Of a stretch of DNA of 64,000 nucleotides, positions 25,816-34,002 are shown piece after piece (the stretch's first letter is position 1; each line of letters starts with the position of its first letter). The position numbers and the translations under genes are program-made. The DNA is from Chitinophaga alhagiae (lineage in GTDB: Bacteria > Bacteroidota > Bacteroidia > Chitinophagales > Chitinophagaceae): assembly GCF_003568665.1 (NCBI RefSeq), contig NZ_QXMH01000002.1, positions 682,001 to 746,000 on the forward strand, written 5' to 3'. The notes under the pieces are model-generated. The model worked only from the letters and a program-made list of their open reading frames with translations. It made no database searches and was not told the origin of the DNA.

Positions 25816-26457
25816 ATGAAAAGAACAGGAATGATTTTAAGTGCAATTGCCGTTGGCGCCCTGTTGTTCAGCAGTTGCAGGAAGGAACCGCTCAATGACA
25901 TGACCGAAGAGGAATCTCGGATCTATGTTACCAACTACGATGAGCAGGCCGATTTCACCACTTACAACACTTTCAGCATAGTGGATTCAGTTGCCGTTAT
26001 CAGCAACAGGGATTCTAAAAAGGAACTGACGGATTACGACATCAAACTGCTGGGCAACCTCAAAAGCTCCCTGCAGGCACGGGGTTATACCCTGGTAGAC
26101 AAAAGTGCCAAACCTGACCTGGCAGTGAACGTAACCCGCATAGACAATGCCTACAACTCCATCGGGTACAACCCCGGCTGGTGGACCGGCTGGCCTGGCT
26201 ACTGGGATACCGGTTACTGGGGCTACCCCGGATGGAACTACTGGTTCCCGGGTTACTACACAGTGTTCCGTTACAATGAAAGGTCCGTTGCCATAGACCT
26301 GGTTGACCTGAAGAACGCGCCGAAAGAGAATAACCAGCTCACAGCTATATGGAACGCCATGCTGAGAGGTACCGGCGTGTGGAACAGCAGCAACCTGGAT
26401 TCCATGACTACGGCAATATTTGACCAGAGCCCTTATCTCAAGGCCTCCGGTAATTGA
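25816..26457 (+). CDS. DUF4136 lipoprotein
   Basis: A 213-residue lipoprotein (lipobox LFSSC at residue 20). After the DUF4136-type segment (YDEQADFTTYNTFSIVDSV, LQARGYTLVDKSAKPDLAVNV) comes a Trp/Gly/Tyr-rich stretch (about 120-155) and the closing AIWNAMLRGTG, characteristic of this envelope family. The function is unknown; members are found in the outer-membrane fraction of Bacteroidota and Proteobacteria. It is followed after 33 bases by an outer-membrane beta-barrel gene and is probably co-transcribed with it. Confidence 0.78.
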   Translation: MKRTGMILSAIAVGALLFSSCRKEPLNDMTEEESRIYVTNYDEQADFTTYNTFSIVDSVAVISNRDSKKELTDYDIKLLGNLKSSLQARGYTLVDKSAKPDLAVNVTRIDNAYNSIGYNPGWWTGWPGYWDTGYWGYPGWNYWFPGYYTVFRYNERSVAIDLVDLKNAPKENNQLTAIWNAMLRGTGVWNSSNLDSMTTAIFDQSPYLKASGN

Positions 26458-26490
26458 TCGGTCAAGCTAAACGAATAAAAAACTACAACA

Positions 26491-27114
26491 ATGAAAAGTA
26501 TTAAAACCATCATATTGATCCTGATAGGCTCGCTGGGCGTGAGCAGCGCTTTTGCGCAGAGCAGCCGCCCGCCTTTTTCCTTCAATTTGAATTATTCTGT
26601 GGCGCAGCCGCTGGGCTCCCTGAGCGATTATGCCAGTAAAACGAGTTTCCGAGGGTGGCAGGCTGGTTTCCAGTATGCGTTGAACGACCGGTTGAGCCTC
26701 GGCGCCAAAGCAGGGTTTTCCGATTTCTATGAAAGATTTCCCCGCGCGGTGTACCCCGGTAAAGGAGAAGATGTGTCTGCCGTACAAACGCATACATTGC
26801 AGACCATCCCCATCCTGGCTACTGTACAGTACAATTTTGCCGGCCCTGAAGCAAGGGTGATCCCTTACGGCGGCCTGGGTATTGGTACGGCCAATATGAA
26901 TTACGAAAAATTCTGGGGCGAGTTTGTGGAAAGAGAGAACAAATGGGCCTTCCAGGTGAGCCCTGAGCTGGGTATCAATGTGCCTTTCGGCAAATACTCA
27001 CCAGTGATGCTGAATGCCAATGTGCAATATAACTATGCACCGTATAAAGTGCAGGAGATCAGCAATTTTAACTCAATACAAGCAAATATTGGATTGAAGT
27101 TCCATATCCAGTAG
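26491..27114 (+). CDS. Outer-membrane beta-barrel protein
   Basis: A 207-residue protein with a signal peptide (MKSIKTIILILIGSLGVSSAFAQ) and alternating amphipathic strands throughout: FSFNLNYSVAQPLG, FRGWQAGFQYALNDRLSLGAKAGFSDFY, GLKFHIQ at the end. This is the eight-stranded OmpA/OmpW-like barrel pattern of porin-family proteins. No OmpA peptidoglycan-binding domain follows. It probably forms an operon with the DUF4136 lipoprotein and ends at a strong terminator. Confidence 0.78.
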   Translation: MKSIKTIILILIGSLGVSSAFAQSSRPPFSFNLNYSVAQPLGSLSDYASKTSFRGWQAGFQYALNDRLSLGAKAGFSDFYERFPRAVYPGKGEDVSAVQTHTLQTIPILATVQYNFAGPEARVIPYGGLGIGTANMNYEKFWGEFVERENKWAFQVSPELGINVPFGKYSPVMLNANVQYNYAPYKVQEISNFNSIQANIGLKFHIQ

Positions 27115-27149
27115 GCCACATATTAACAACGGAACATGTGAGAAAGGAA

Positions 27150-27182
27150 GGGGCTGCCCACAGGGGCGGCCCCCGTTTTTTT
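27150..27182. terminator. Intrinsic terminator between barrel protein and apbE
   Basis: The stem GGGGCTGCCC/GGGCGGCCCC (one G-T pair) with tetraloop ACAG is followed by a T run that overlaps the apbE stop. Confidence 0.9.
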
Positions 27183-28191
27183 ATTCCGTGGCAAAGAAGC
27201 CGGGAGAATATTTTTCCTTGACCTGGCCATCATCGTCTTTATACACATAATACGCGCCGAGCTGCAGTTTGGGGTTGCGGGCAATAAAAGCCAGCCCCTG
27301 GTCTACGCCCAGCAGTATCATGGCATTGTCATACGCGTCTGCCGTAATAGCGTCTGGCGCGGTAACCGTAACGGTAATGATGTTGTTATGCACGGCCTGG
27401 CCGGTACGGGGGTGGATGGTGTGGGCAAAGCGGGTACCGCCTTCGTCAAAAAAGCGGCGGTAATTGCCACTGGTGGCTACCGCCCTGTTCTTCAGCCTGA
27501 GTATGGCCTGCATGGGGCCTTGTTGCAGGCTGTCCTTTCCGGAAGAGGGCCGCTCTATACCTACGCTCCAGGGCTGGCCCTGTGCGTTTACGCCGGAAGC
27601 TACCAGTTCTCCGCCCACATCTACCAAAAAGTTACGGATGCCTCTTGACAGCAGGAAGCTACCTACCACATCAGATGTAAAGCCCTGCGCAATGCCATTG
27701 CAGTCTATTTCGACACCGGCCTTTTTTTTGATCAGGTAGCGGGAGCGCACGGTCAGCAGCCGGTAGCCTACCAGTTGCAGCGTTTTGCGGATGTTTGCGG
27801 CGGAAGGCTGCCCTTTGCTGTGGCGCACTACTCCAAATCCCCACAGGTCTACCAGCGGTTTTACGGTAATATCAAACAGGCCGTTGGTGAGGCGGCTCAC
27901 TTCCTGCGCCTTTTTTACCACGGTACGCATATAATCGTCCATCACCACCTGCTGGCCTTTGTTGAAGCGGTTGATCAGCGAACTGGGAAGGTAAAGCGAC
28001 AGGGAGCGGTCTATTTCCCGGAAAATGCTTTCCACATCAGGCTGCAGCGATGTGGAGTCTTCTCCCAGGTATTTGACGATGTAGTAGGTACCCTGTGCCT
28101 TTCCCTGGAAAGTGACGAGGCGCTGGGCCGCGGCGCTAACGGTAAGGCATACACTGAACAGGAGGAGCAAGGCTTTTGCTTTCATGCGCAC
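27181..28191 (-). CDS. apbE: FAD:protein FMN transferase (ApbE)
   Basis: A 336-residue exported flavin transferase that attaches FMN covalently to threonine of target proteins in the periplasm. The signal peptide ends near VSAAAQ; starts at residue 1 or 3 are equally likely. The motifs are present: GTYYIVKY, LSLYLPSSLINRFN, FDITVKPLVDLWGFG, IDCNGIAQGFTSDVVGSFL, FLVDVGGELVASG, and the Mg-binding ITADAYDNAMILLG. No Nqr/Rnf operon is adjacent, so its substrate lies elsewhere. It may be co-transcribed with the acyl-CoA dehydrogenase upstream (14-base gap). Confidence 0.91.
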   Translation of the reverse strand: MRMKAKALLLLFSVCLTVSAAAQRLVTFQGKAQGTYYIVKYLGEDSTSLQPDVESIFREIDRSLSLYLPSSLINRFNKGQQVVMDDYMRTVVKKAQEVSRLTNGLFDITVKPLVDLWGFGVVRHSKGQPSAANIRKTLQLVGYRLLTVRSRYLIKKKAGVEIDCNGIAQGFTSDVVGSFLLSRGIRNFLVDVGGELVASGVNAQGQPWSVGIERPSSGKDSLQQGPMQAILRLKNRAVATSGNYRRFFDEGGTRFAHTIHPRTGQAVHNNIITVTVTAPDAITADAYDNAMILLGVDQGLAFIARNPKLQLGAYYVYKDDDGQVKEKYSPGFFATE

Positions 28192-28205
28192 AAAATAGTA
28201 AAAGC

Positions 28206-29384
28206 TCAGGAAAATGCGTTGAAACCGGTGATGTCCATGCCGGTGATCAGCAGGTGTACTTCGTGGGTGCCTTCGTAGGTGATCACGCTTTCAAGGTTCA
28301 TCATGTGCCGCATGATGGGATATTCTCCGGAGATACCCATGGCGCCTAATATCTGCCGCGCTTCGCGGGCTATGTGCATGGCGGTTTCGCAGGCATTGCG
28401 CTTGGCCATGGAGATCTGCTCGGGTGTGGCTTTCCCTTCGTTGCGGAGCACGCCCAGCCGCCAGTTCATGAGCTGCGCCTTGGTGATCTCCGTGATCATC
28501 TCCGCCAGTTTTTTCTGTATCAGCTGGAAACCGGCAATAGGCCGGTCAAACTGAACACGTTCTTTGGCGTAACGCAGGGCGGTGTCATAGCAGTCCATGG
28601 CCGCGCCAATGGCGCCCCAGGCAATACCGTAGCGGGCAGAAGAAAGGCAGGAGAGGGGCGCCTTCAGCCCGCGCGCCTCAGGCAATATGCTGGTTTTGGG
28701 CACCCGCACGTTGTCAAGCACCAACTCTCCGGTGGCGCTGGCGCGCAGGCTCCACTTGCCTTTTGTTTCGGGAGTGGAAAAACCTTCCATGCCGCGTTCC
28801 ACTATCAGCCCGCGTATTTTACCCCCGGGGTCTTTAGCCCATACCAGGGCAATGTCTGCAAAGGGAGCGTTGGATATCCACATTTTGGCGCCGTTCAGCC
28901 GCACATGGTCCCCGTCATCATCAAAATAGGTGAGCATGCCGGCAGGGTTGGAACCAAAGTCCGGCTCCGTAAGGCCGAAGCAGCCCATCAGCTCCCCGGT
29001 GGCCAGGCGGGGCAGCCAGCGTTTTTTCTGCTCTTCGCTGCCAAAGGTGTGAATGGGGTGCATAACCAGGGAGCCCTGTACGGAGGCGGTGGAGCGTACA
29101 CCGCTGTCTCCCCGCTCCAGCTCCTGCATCATCAGGCCATAGGCAATGTAGTCCAGCCCGCCGCCACCGTAAGCCGCCGGTATGGTGGGGCCAAAGCAGC
29201 CCAGGCGGCCCAGGCCGGGAATGATCTGGGAAGGGAATGCCGCACGCTGGCAATAGTCATCAATAACAGGAGAAACTTCCTGCTTTACCCATTGCCGCAC
29301 GGCTTCACGCACCAGTTTGTGCTCTTCGGTCAACAAGTCGTCTATGAGAAAATAGTCGGGCGATTGAAACATGTCCTGCTGCAT
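28206..29384 (-). CDS. Acyl-CoA dehydrogenase, glutaryl-CoA dehydrogenase-like
   Basis: About 392 residues from the ATG giving MQQDMFQSPDYFLIDDLL. The flavin-binding signature CFGLTEPDFGSNPAGM and the substrate loop are intact. The catalytic glutamate is in VITYEGTHEVHLLITG, a position and context typical of the glutaryl-CoA dehydrogenase branch. The region GRLGCFGPTIPAAYGGGGLDYIAYGLMMQELERGDSG supports this. Reaction: FAD-dependent alpha,beta-dehydrogenation, probably with decarboxylation to crotonyl-CoA, used in lysine/tryptophan catabolism. Branch assignment is moderate. Confidence 0.9.
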   Translation of the reverse strand: MQQDMFQSPDYFLIDDLLTEEHKLVREAVRQWVKQEVSPVIDDYCQRAAFPSQIIPGLGRLGCFGPTIPAAYGGGGLDYIAYGLMMQELERGDSGVRSTASVQGSLVMHPIHTFGSEEQKKRWLPRLATGELMGCFGLTEPDFGSNPAGMLTYFDDDGDHVRLNGAKMWISNAPFADIALVWAKDPGGKIRGLIVERGMEGFSTPETKGKWSLRASATGELVLDNVRVPKTSILPEARGLKAPLSCLSSARYGIAWGAIGAAMDCYDTALRYAKERVQFDRPIAGFQLIQKKLAEMITEITKAQLMNWRLGVLRNEGKATPEQISMAKRNACETAMHIAREARQILGAMGISGEYPIMRHMMNLESVITYEGTHEVHLLITGMDITGFNAFS

Positions 29385-29464
29385 GGCTGATATTTTTAGA
29401 GGATGTTCCAAATTTACGGAATTACGGAGATTTACTACCTTAGGGGCAGCAAATCCGAGCATGT

Positions 29465-29896
29465 ATGTCCAAACTGTTGCCTGTATTTTTATTGGCAGTA
29501 TTCCTGATCATTTTTATAGCTACCTATTTACCTGAAAGAACCGGCCGCCCTACCGCCGCCATTATCGACCAACAAGATTCCGTTCAGCATATGCAGGTGA
29601 AAAAGTACTGGATGGTATTCCTGAAAAAGGGCGCTGCCCAACAGCAGGATGCTGTAACGGAAGCGCTGGTGCAGGAAAAACACATGAGCCACATACGCCG
29701 CCTGGCAGACGCGGGCAAGTTGCTGGTGGCCGGCCCTTTTGGAGATACCGGCATCCTGCGGGGCATATACATCATGGATTGTAAAGACAGCCTGGAAGTA
29801 GTGTCCCTGATAGCGCCGGATACGGCCGTGGTAACGGGGCGGCTGCAATATGAGATCAAACCCTGGTGGACGGTGGAGAACTGCCTGTTCAAATAG
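29465..29896 (+). CDS. Membrane-anchored YciI-like protein
   Basis: A 143-residue protein with an N-terminal hydrophobic helix (LLPVFLLAVFLIIFIATYL) acting as anchor or signal, then a YciI-like ferredoxin-fold domain. That domain has KKYWMVFLKKGAAQQ, HMSHIRRLADAGKLLVAGPF and GILRGIYIMDCKDSLEV. The His in HMSHI corresponds to the conserved family histidine; the usual second catalytic Asp is not obvious. Soluble YciI is common; an exported version is less so. The function is unknown. Confidence 0.7.
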   Translation: MSKLLPVFLLAVFLIIFIATYLPERTGRPTAAIIDQQDSVQHMQVKKYWMVFLKKGAAQQQDAVTEALVQEKHMSHIRRLADAGKLLVAGPFGDTGILRGIYIMDCKDSLEVVSLIAPDTAVVTGRLQYEIKPWWTVENCLFK

Positions 29897-29898
29897 GA

Positions 29899-29932
29899 AA
29901 AGGGAATGCCTTCTTGCAAAAGCATTCCCTTT
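29899..29932 (+). terminator. Hairpin terminator after the YciI-like gene
   Basis: An 11-bp stem AAAGGGAATGC/GCATTCCCTTT begins two bases after the stop codon. The T tract is short, so terminator strength is uncertain. The remaining gap to pyrF (about 130 bases) shows nothing recognisable. Confidence 0.65.
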
Positions 29933-30067
29933 CATCAGCATATATTTGCCGGTTCCGGTAAGTTCTTCTAACCCTTGTTGCCGGCGGTGCTCTCACGGCA
30001 TGCTCTTTTCACTTTGTTATCCGGAGTGCTGCGCGGTTTCCCGATAAACAGCCGGCTGCAATGGTCA

Positions 30068-30871
30068 TCACACGATGTACCCCGCCATTTCCTGCTGGTA
30101 GGCCAGCGCCGCGGCCCGGGCATCTTCCGCAAACTGCTCCCCGTTGCCGGCGTATATCACAGCGCGGCTGGCATTCACCAGCAGGCCGATATCTTTATTC
30201 ATCCCTTTTTCGGAGATATCTTTCAGGCTGCCGCCTTGCGCGCCCACGCCCGGTACCAGGAAGAAGTGGTCTGGCAGCAGCTTCCTGATGTCTGCCACTG
30301 CGGCGGCCTGCGTGGCGCCCACCACAAACATGATATTGTCTGCGCTGCCCCATGAGGCGGTAGTGGTCATCACTTTTTCGTACAACCGGGCATTGCCGGC
30401 CGGGAGCTGCTGAAAATCTGCGCTGCCGGCATTGGAAGTGAGGCCCAGCACAATGGCCCATTTGCCGGGAAAGGCCAGGAAAGGCTCCACACTGTCCCGC
30501 CCCATGTAGGGCGCTACCGTTACGGAATCAAAGCCGTAGGTCTCAAAAAAGGTCTTTGCGTAATAGGTGGAAGTATTGCCGATGTCCCCGCGTTTGGCGT
30601 CCGCAATGGTAAAAATATTTTCCGGGATGTACTCCACCGTACGTTGCAGGCTTTCCCAGCCGCGGATGCCCTGGCATTCGTAAAACGCCGTATTGATCTT
30701 GTAGGCCACACAAAGGTCTTTGGTGGCGTCAATAATGGCCTTGTTGAAGGCAAAGATGGGGTCTGCGTGGGATAACAGGTGTTTGGGAATCTTTTGAATG
30801 TCTGTATCCAGTCCAATACAAAGGTAAGATTTCCGGTCCCTGATAAGCTGCACCAAGTCCTGTCTGTTCAT
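30068..30871 (-). CDS. pyrF: Orotidine 5'-phosphate decarboxylase
   Basis: A 267-residue enzyme for the last step of UMP synthesis, of the longer (type 2) bacterial subfamily. The opening [14 protein letters not shown] and the catalytic signature [19 protein letters not shown] (Asp-x-Lys-x-x-Asp) are intact. [14 protein letters not shown] and [12 protein letters not shown], the phosphate-binding loop, complete the barrel. It stands alone on the minus strand and is divergent from the exported sugar isomerase gene. Confidence 0.95.
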   Translation of the reverse strand: MNRQDLVQLIRDRKSYLCIGLDTDIQKIPKHLLSHADPIFAFNKAIIDATKDLCVAYKINTAFYECQGIRGWESLQRTVEYIPENIFTIADAKRGDIGNTSTYYAKTFFETYGFDSVTVAPYMGRDSVEPFLAFPGKWAIVLGLTSNAGSADFQQLPAGNARLYEKVMTTTASWGSADNIMFVVGATQAAAVADIRKLLPDHFFLVPGVGAQGGSLKDISEKGMNKDIGLLVNASRAVIYAGNGEQFAEDARAAALAYQQEMAGYIV

Positions 30872-30923
30872 AATGTAAATTGCAATTAGCCGCGAATTTC
30901 ATGCATTTTTACCAAAACCCGAT

Positions 30924-30955
30924 TTTGATTTCCGGATTTTAGTTCTTAATTTTTG
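30924..30955 (+). promoter_or_regulatory. Probable promoter of the sugar isomerase-oxidoreductase operon
   Basis: TTTG at 30924, 19 bases, then TAATTTTTG from 30947, which has one extra T relative to TAnnTTTG. It lies about 30 bases before the ATG. Confidence 0.55.
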
Positions 30956-30987
30956 GCCATCCACAGTTATCGAAAAGCAACAATTCC

Positions 30988-31851
30988 ATGAAACGGTCCT
31001 TATTTCTAACTCTTTTTCTTCTTTCCGCCGCACTCTTTTTGCAATCGAATGCACAGCGGGTGCAGCTGCCCCGCATAGGCGTAGCTACTTCCATGGGAAA
31101 TGACAGCCTGCTGAAAGCAGCGGGATTTGATTACATAGAAGAAGGCGCCCGCAAGCTGTTTGGCCCGGCGGTGCCCGATACGGCCTGGCAGCGTACAATG
31201 GCCCGCATGGAAAAAATGCAGCTGAAAATACCCAGCTGCAACCTGTTTTTGCCCGGTACGGTGCGCCTGATAGGCCCCACCGCCAATGAGCAGGTAATAT
31301 TGGGGTATGTAGACACGCTGATGCAGCGCGCCCGCGATGCAGGGGTGCGCATCATTGTGTTCGGCAGCGCCGGCTCCCGGCAACTGGAAAACGGCCAGGA
31401 CCCCGCGGAAGCCAGGCTCCAGCTGATCGCCATTTCTCGCAAAATGGCGGCGGTGGCGGCCAAATACGACCGTATTATTGCCATCGAGAACCTGAACCGC
31501 ACGGAAGATAATTTTATCAATACGCTGGCCAAGGTCGTAGACATTGTGAAAGCGGTAGACCATCCCAATTTCAGGATCACGGCAGACATTTACCATATGA
31601 AGAAGGAAGATGAGGCGCCCTCCGTTATTGCGGCCGCCGCACCTTACCTGGTGCACTGCCATATTGCGGAAAAAGAGGGCCGCCGCGCCCCGGGCTCGCA
31701 GCCGGATGATTTTGTGCCGTACCTGGCCGAACTGAAAAAAGCGGGCTACCAGGGCAATATCACCATTGAATGCCGCTGGGAAAACATGAAAGAGGAGTGC
31801 CGCGCCGCCCTCGCCTTCCTGCGCAACCAGTTGCAGCTGGCTTACCGGTAA
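30988..31851 (+). CDS. Exported sugar phosphate isomerase/epimerase-like TIM-barrel protein
   Basis: A 287-residue protein with a Sec signal peptide (MKRSLFLTLFLLSAALFLQSNAQ) and a xylose-isomerase-like TIM barrel. Metal-ligand candidates are Glu in IIAIENLNRTEDNF, Asp/His in FRITADIYHMKKE, His in YLVHCHIAEKEG, and Glu in GNITIECRWEN. It is followed by an exported Gfo/Idh/MocA oxidoreductase gene after 33 bases. The pair suggests oxidation and epimerisation or cleavage of sugars in the periplasm, as known for 3-keto-sugar pathways. The substrate is not determinable. Confidence 0.8.
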   Translation: MKRSLFLTLFLLSAALFLQSNAQRVQLPRIGVATSMGNDSLLKAAGFDYIEEGARKLFGPAVPDTAWQRTMARMEKMQLKIPSCNLFLPGTVRLIGPTANEQVILGYVDTLMQRARDAGVRIIVFGSAGSRQLENGQDPAEARLQLIAISRKMAAVAAKYDRIIAIENLNRTEDNFINTLAKVVDIVKAVDHPNFRITADIYHMKKEDEAPSVIAAAAPYLVHCHIAEKEGRRAPGSQPDDFVPYLAELKKAGYQGNITIECRWENMKEECRAALAFLRNQLQLAYR

Positions 31852-31884
31852 ACAATCAACATCACTATAAAAACAGTTAAAAAA

Positions 31885-33255
31885 ATGACAGAGACCAATA
31901 AGAGCCGCCGAGAATTCCTGAAGCTCTCCATGATGGGAGGGGCAGGCGTAGCCCTGAGCGCCATGGGCATGCCTGCCAGCAGTTACGCCCGCATACTGGG
32001 CGCTAACGACCGTGTAAATGTAGGTGTGGTGGGTTTTTCAGACCGTTTCCGCCAGGCGCTCATGCCCAGCTTCCTGAAACATTACAAAGCGCTGAATTTT
32101 GACATAGTGGCTGTTTCAGACATCTGGAACCGCCGCCGGGAGGAGGGCAAAAGCATTCTTTCAGAAAAACTGGGCCATTCCGTTCAGGCCTGCGTGAACA
32201 ATGATGAGCTGTATCGTATAAAAGACCTCGATGCCGTGATGATTGCCACGGCAGACTTCCAGCATGCTTTCCATACCATTGAGGCGGTACGGAACAAAAA
32301 AGACGTGTATTGCGAAAAACCTTTTGCTGAAACCATGGAAGATGCCCGCAACGCGCTGAAGGCCGTGAAGGAAAGCAAAAAGGTGTTTCAGGTGGGTACG
32401 CAGCGCCGCAGCGGCCCTTCTTACCACGCTGCCGCCAATTTTATCCAGGAAGGCAAATTTGGCCCCATCACCATGGTGGAAATGACCTGGAACGTAAACC
32501 AGCCGGGGCGTTGGCGCCGGCCGGAACTGACCCGGCTGATCAAGGAATCTGACGTTGACTGGAACCGTTTTCTCTGCAGCCGCCCCAAAGATGCATGGGA
32601 CCCGCGCAAATACCTGGAGTACCGCCTGTTCTGGCCCTATTCATCCGGTATCTTCGGTCAGTGGATGACGCACCAGATAGACACGGTACACTGGTTCAGC
32701 GGCCTGAAACACCCGCGCAGCGCAGTGGCCAACGGAGGCATTTACCAGTGGAAAGACGGGCGTTCCAATGCAGACACGCTGACGGCCGTGTTCGACTACG
32801 GCCCGCAAAACGATCCGTCTACCGGCTTCCAGGTGGTATACAGCTCCCGCTTTCACAACTCCGCAGGCGGCACCAAGGAACTGTATTTCTCCAATGGCGG
32901 CATGATAGACATGAGCACCAACAAAATAAGCCCCACCGGCGGCCTGCGCGAAAGAGAAGCGAAAGAAATGGGCATGAAGGCCAACCTGCTGCCGAGCATG
33001 GACCTCTCCTCCGTTGCCGCTTCCGTGGAAACCAGCGCCAATACCGGCGGTGACGATACCACGGTGGCCCACGTGCGCAACTGGATGGAATGTGTGCGCA
33101 AGCAGGACGTGCATACGCATGCGCCTATTGAAGCGGCTTATTCCCACTCCATTGCGCTCATTATGGGCACGGCGGCCTACCGCACGGGCATGAAAGCCAC
33201 TTTTGATGAAGCGAAACAGGACGTAATGGTGGGTGGAAAAGTGTTTACACTGTAA
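31885..33255 (+). CDS. Tat-exported Gfo/Idh/MocA family oxidoreductase
   Basis: A 456-residue protein with a twin-arginine signal (SRREFLKLSMMGGAGVALSA) and a Rossmann domain (NVGVVGFSDRFRQALMP, DIVAVSDIWNRR, VMIATADFQHAFHTIEAVRNKKDVYCEKPFAET). The C-terminal domain starts at VGTQRRSGPSYHAAANFI. The EKP motif carries the catalytic lysine of the family. Tat export implies that the NAD(P) cofactor is bound in the cytoplasm before export. It lies in an operon with the exported isomerase-like gene and ends at a strong terminator. Confidence 0.88.
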   Translation: MTETNKSRREFLKLSMMGGAGVALSAMGMPASSYARILGANDRVNVGVVGFSDRFRQALMPSFLKHYKALNFDIVAVSDIWNRRREEGKSILSEKLGHSVQACVNNDELYRIKDLDAVMIATADFQHAFHTIEAVRNKKDVYCEKPFAETMEDARNALKAVKESKKVFQVGTQRRSGPSYHAAANFIQEGKFGPITMVEMTWNVNQPGRWRRPELTRLIKESDVDWNRFLCSRPKDAWDPRKYLEYRLFWPYSSGIFGQWMTHQIDTVHWFSGLKHPRSAVANGGIYQWKDGRSNADTLTAVFDYGPQNDPSTGFQVVYSSRFHNSAGGTKELYFSNGGMIDMSTNKISPTGGLREREAKEMGMKANLLPSMDLSSVAASVETSANTGGDDTTVAHVRNWMECVRKQDVHTHAPIEAAYSHSIALIMGTAAYRTGMKATFDEAKQDVMVGGKVFTL

Positions 33256-33276
33256 TAAATTTTTCCCGGACTATAC

Positions 33277-33311
33277 AGCCTGGCCGTTACAGCACGGTCA
33301 GGCTTTTTTTT
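33277..33311 (+). terminator. Intrinsic terminator
   Basis: The stem AGCCTGGCCGT/ACGGTCAGGCT with one mismatch and loop TACAGC is followed by an eight-base T run. Confidence 0.9.
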
Positions 33312-33314
33312 AGG

Positions 33315-33944
33315 TCATTTTCTGGCTCTCCGTTTTTCCATCTCCCCGGCAATCCGTCGGGAATGGTCGTCTCCAGACGCGTGGAGGTGGTCGGCCACGC
33401 TGAAATAATCCTGGTCATTGCGGTTCTGGCTGAGCTTGAAGCGGGTGTCTACCCGGTCTATGCTCAATTCGAAGCCCGTAATGGCCTTCAGGTTATTGTG
33501 CAGTTCCTTTTCCCCGATGTCGGTTATTTTAACGGGCTGTGCGGAAGCCGCTTCATAGCGCTCCATGAGGCGGGTAAGGGATTGCAGCAGTTCGGCCTCG
33601 TCCAGTATGCGCAGTTGCCCGTATACGTGTACGGCAATATAATTCCAGGTGGGTATTTTTTCTTTGGCGTACCAGGAAGAAGAAATGTAGGCGTGCGGGT
33701 CCATGAACACGGCCATAAAGGTCTGGCCCGATGTAAAGGAGCGGGATTGGGGATTCACGTTCGCAATGTGGCCGCGCAGCACAAAGTCTCCCCGGCCCGG
33801 TGTTTTTTCTTCCAGCTCAACAGGCAGGTGCGTGCCTTCCGGCAAGCCGTTCTGCACGCTTACCAGCAGGGCAAAGCTGTTTTGGCGGATGAAACCGGCA
33901 ATGGTATCCCAGTCTTTTTCCTGGTTGTATTTGGGGGAGTACAT
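33315..33944 (-). CDS. PaiB-type FMN-binding protein
   Basis: A 209-residue protein of the FMN-binding split-barrel (PaiB) family: MYSPKYNQEKDWDTIAGFIRQN, THLPVELE, LRGHIANVNPQSRSF, AYISSSWYAKEKIPTWNYIAVHVYG, LLQSLTRLMERYE. Bacillus PaiB was described as a negative regulator of sporulation and protease genes, but the fold indicates flavin binding. There is no DNA-binding domain in the sequence, so a direct transcriptional role is doubtful. It is cytoplasmic and apparently monocistronic. Confidence 0.86.
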   Translation of the reverse strand: MYSPKYNQEKDWDTIAGFIRQNSFALLVSVQNGLPEGTHLPVELEEKTPGRGDFVLRGHIANVNPQSRSFTSGQTFMAVFMDPHAYISSSWYAKEKIPTWNYIAVHVYGQLRILDEAELLQSLTRLMERYEAASAQPVKITDIGEKELHNNLKAITGFELSIDRVDTRFKLSQNRNDQDYFSVADHLHASGDDHSRRIAGEMEKRRARK

Positions 33945-33962
33945 AATGTTGGCTTATATATA

Positions 33963-33993
33963 GGCCCGGCGCCGTCTGAAAAGGCGCCGGGCC
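33963..33993. terminator. Hairpin between mrp and paiB
   Basis: A perfect 11-bp stem GGCCCGGCGCC/GGCGCCGGGCC with a nine-base loop sits just downstream of the mrp stop. The T tract on the mrp side is poor, so it may act as a terminator or a 3' stabiliser. Confidence 0.65.
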
Positions 33994-34002
33994 GTGAATG
34001 AT

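Noticed and set aside
25517..25846. A 109-codon minus-strand frame before the DUF4136 gene
   Set aside because: It overlaps the start of the DUF4136 gene, has unusual composition due to the C-poor strand, and no family resemblance.
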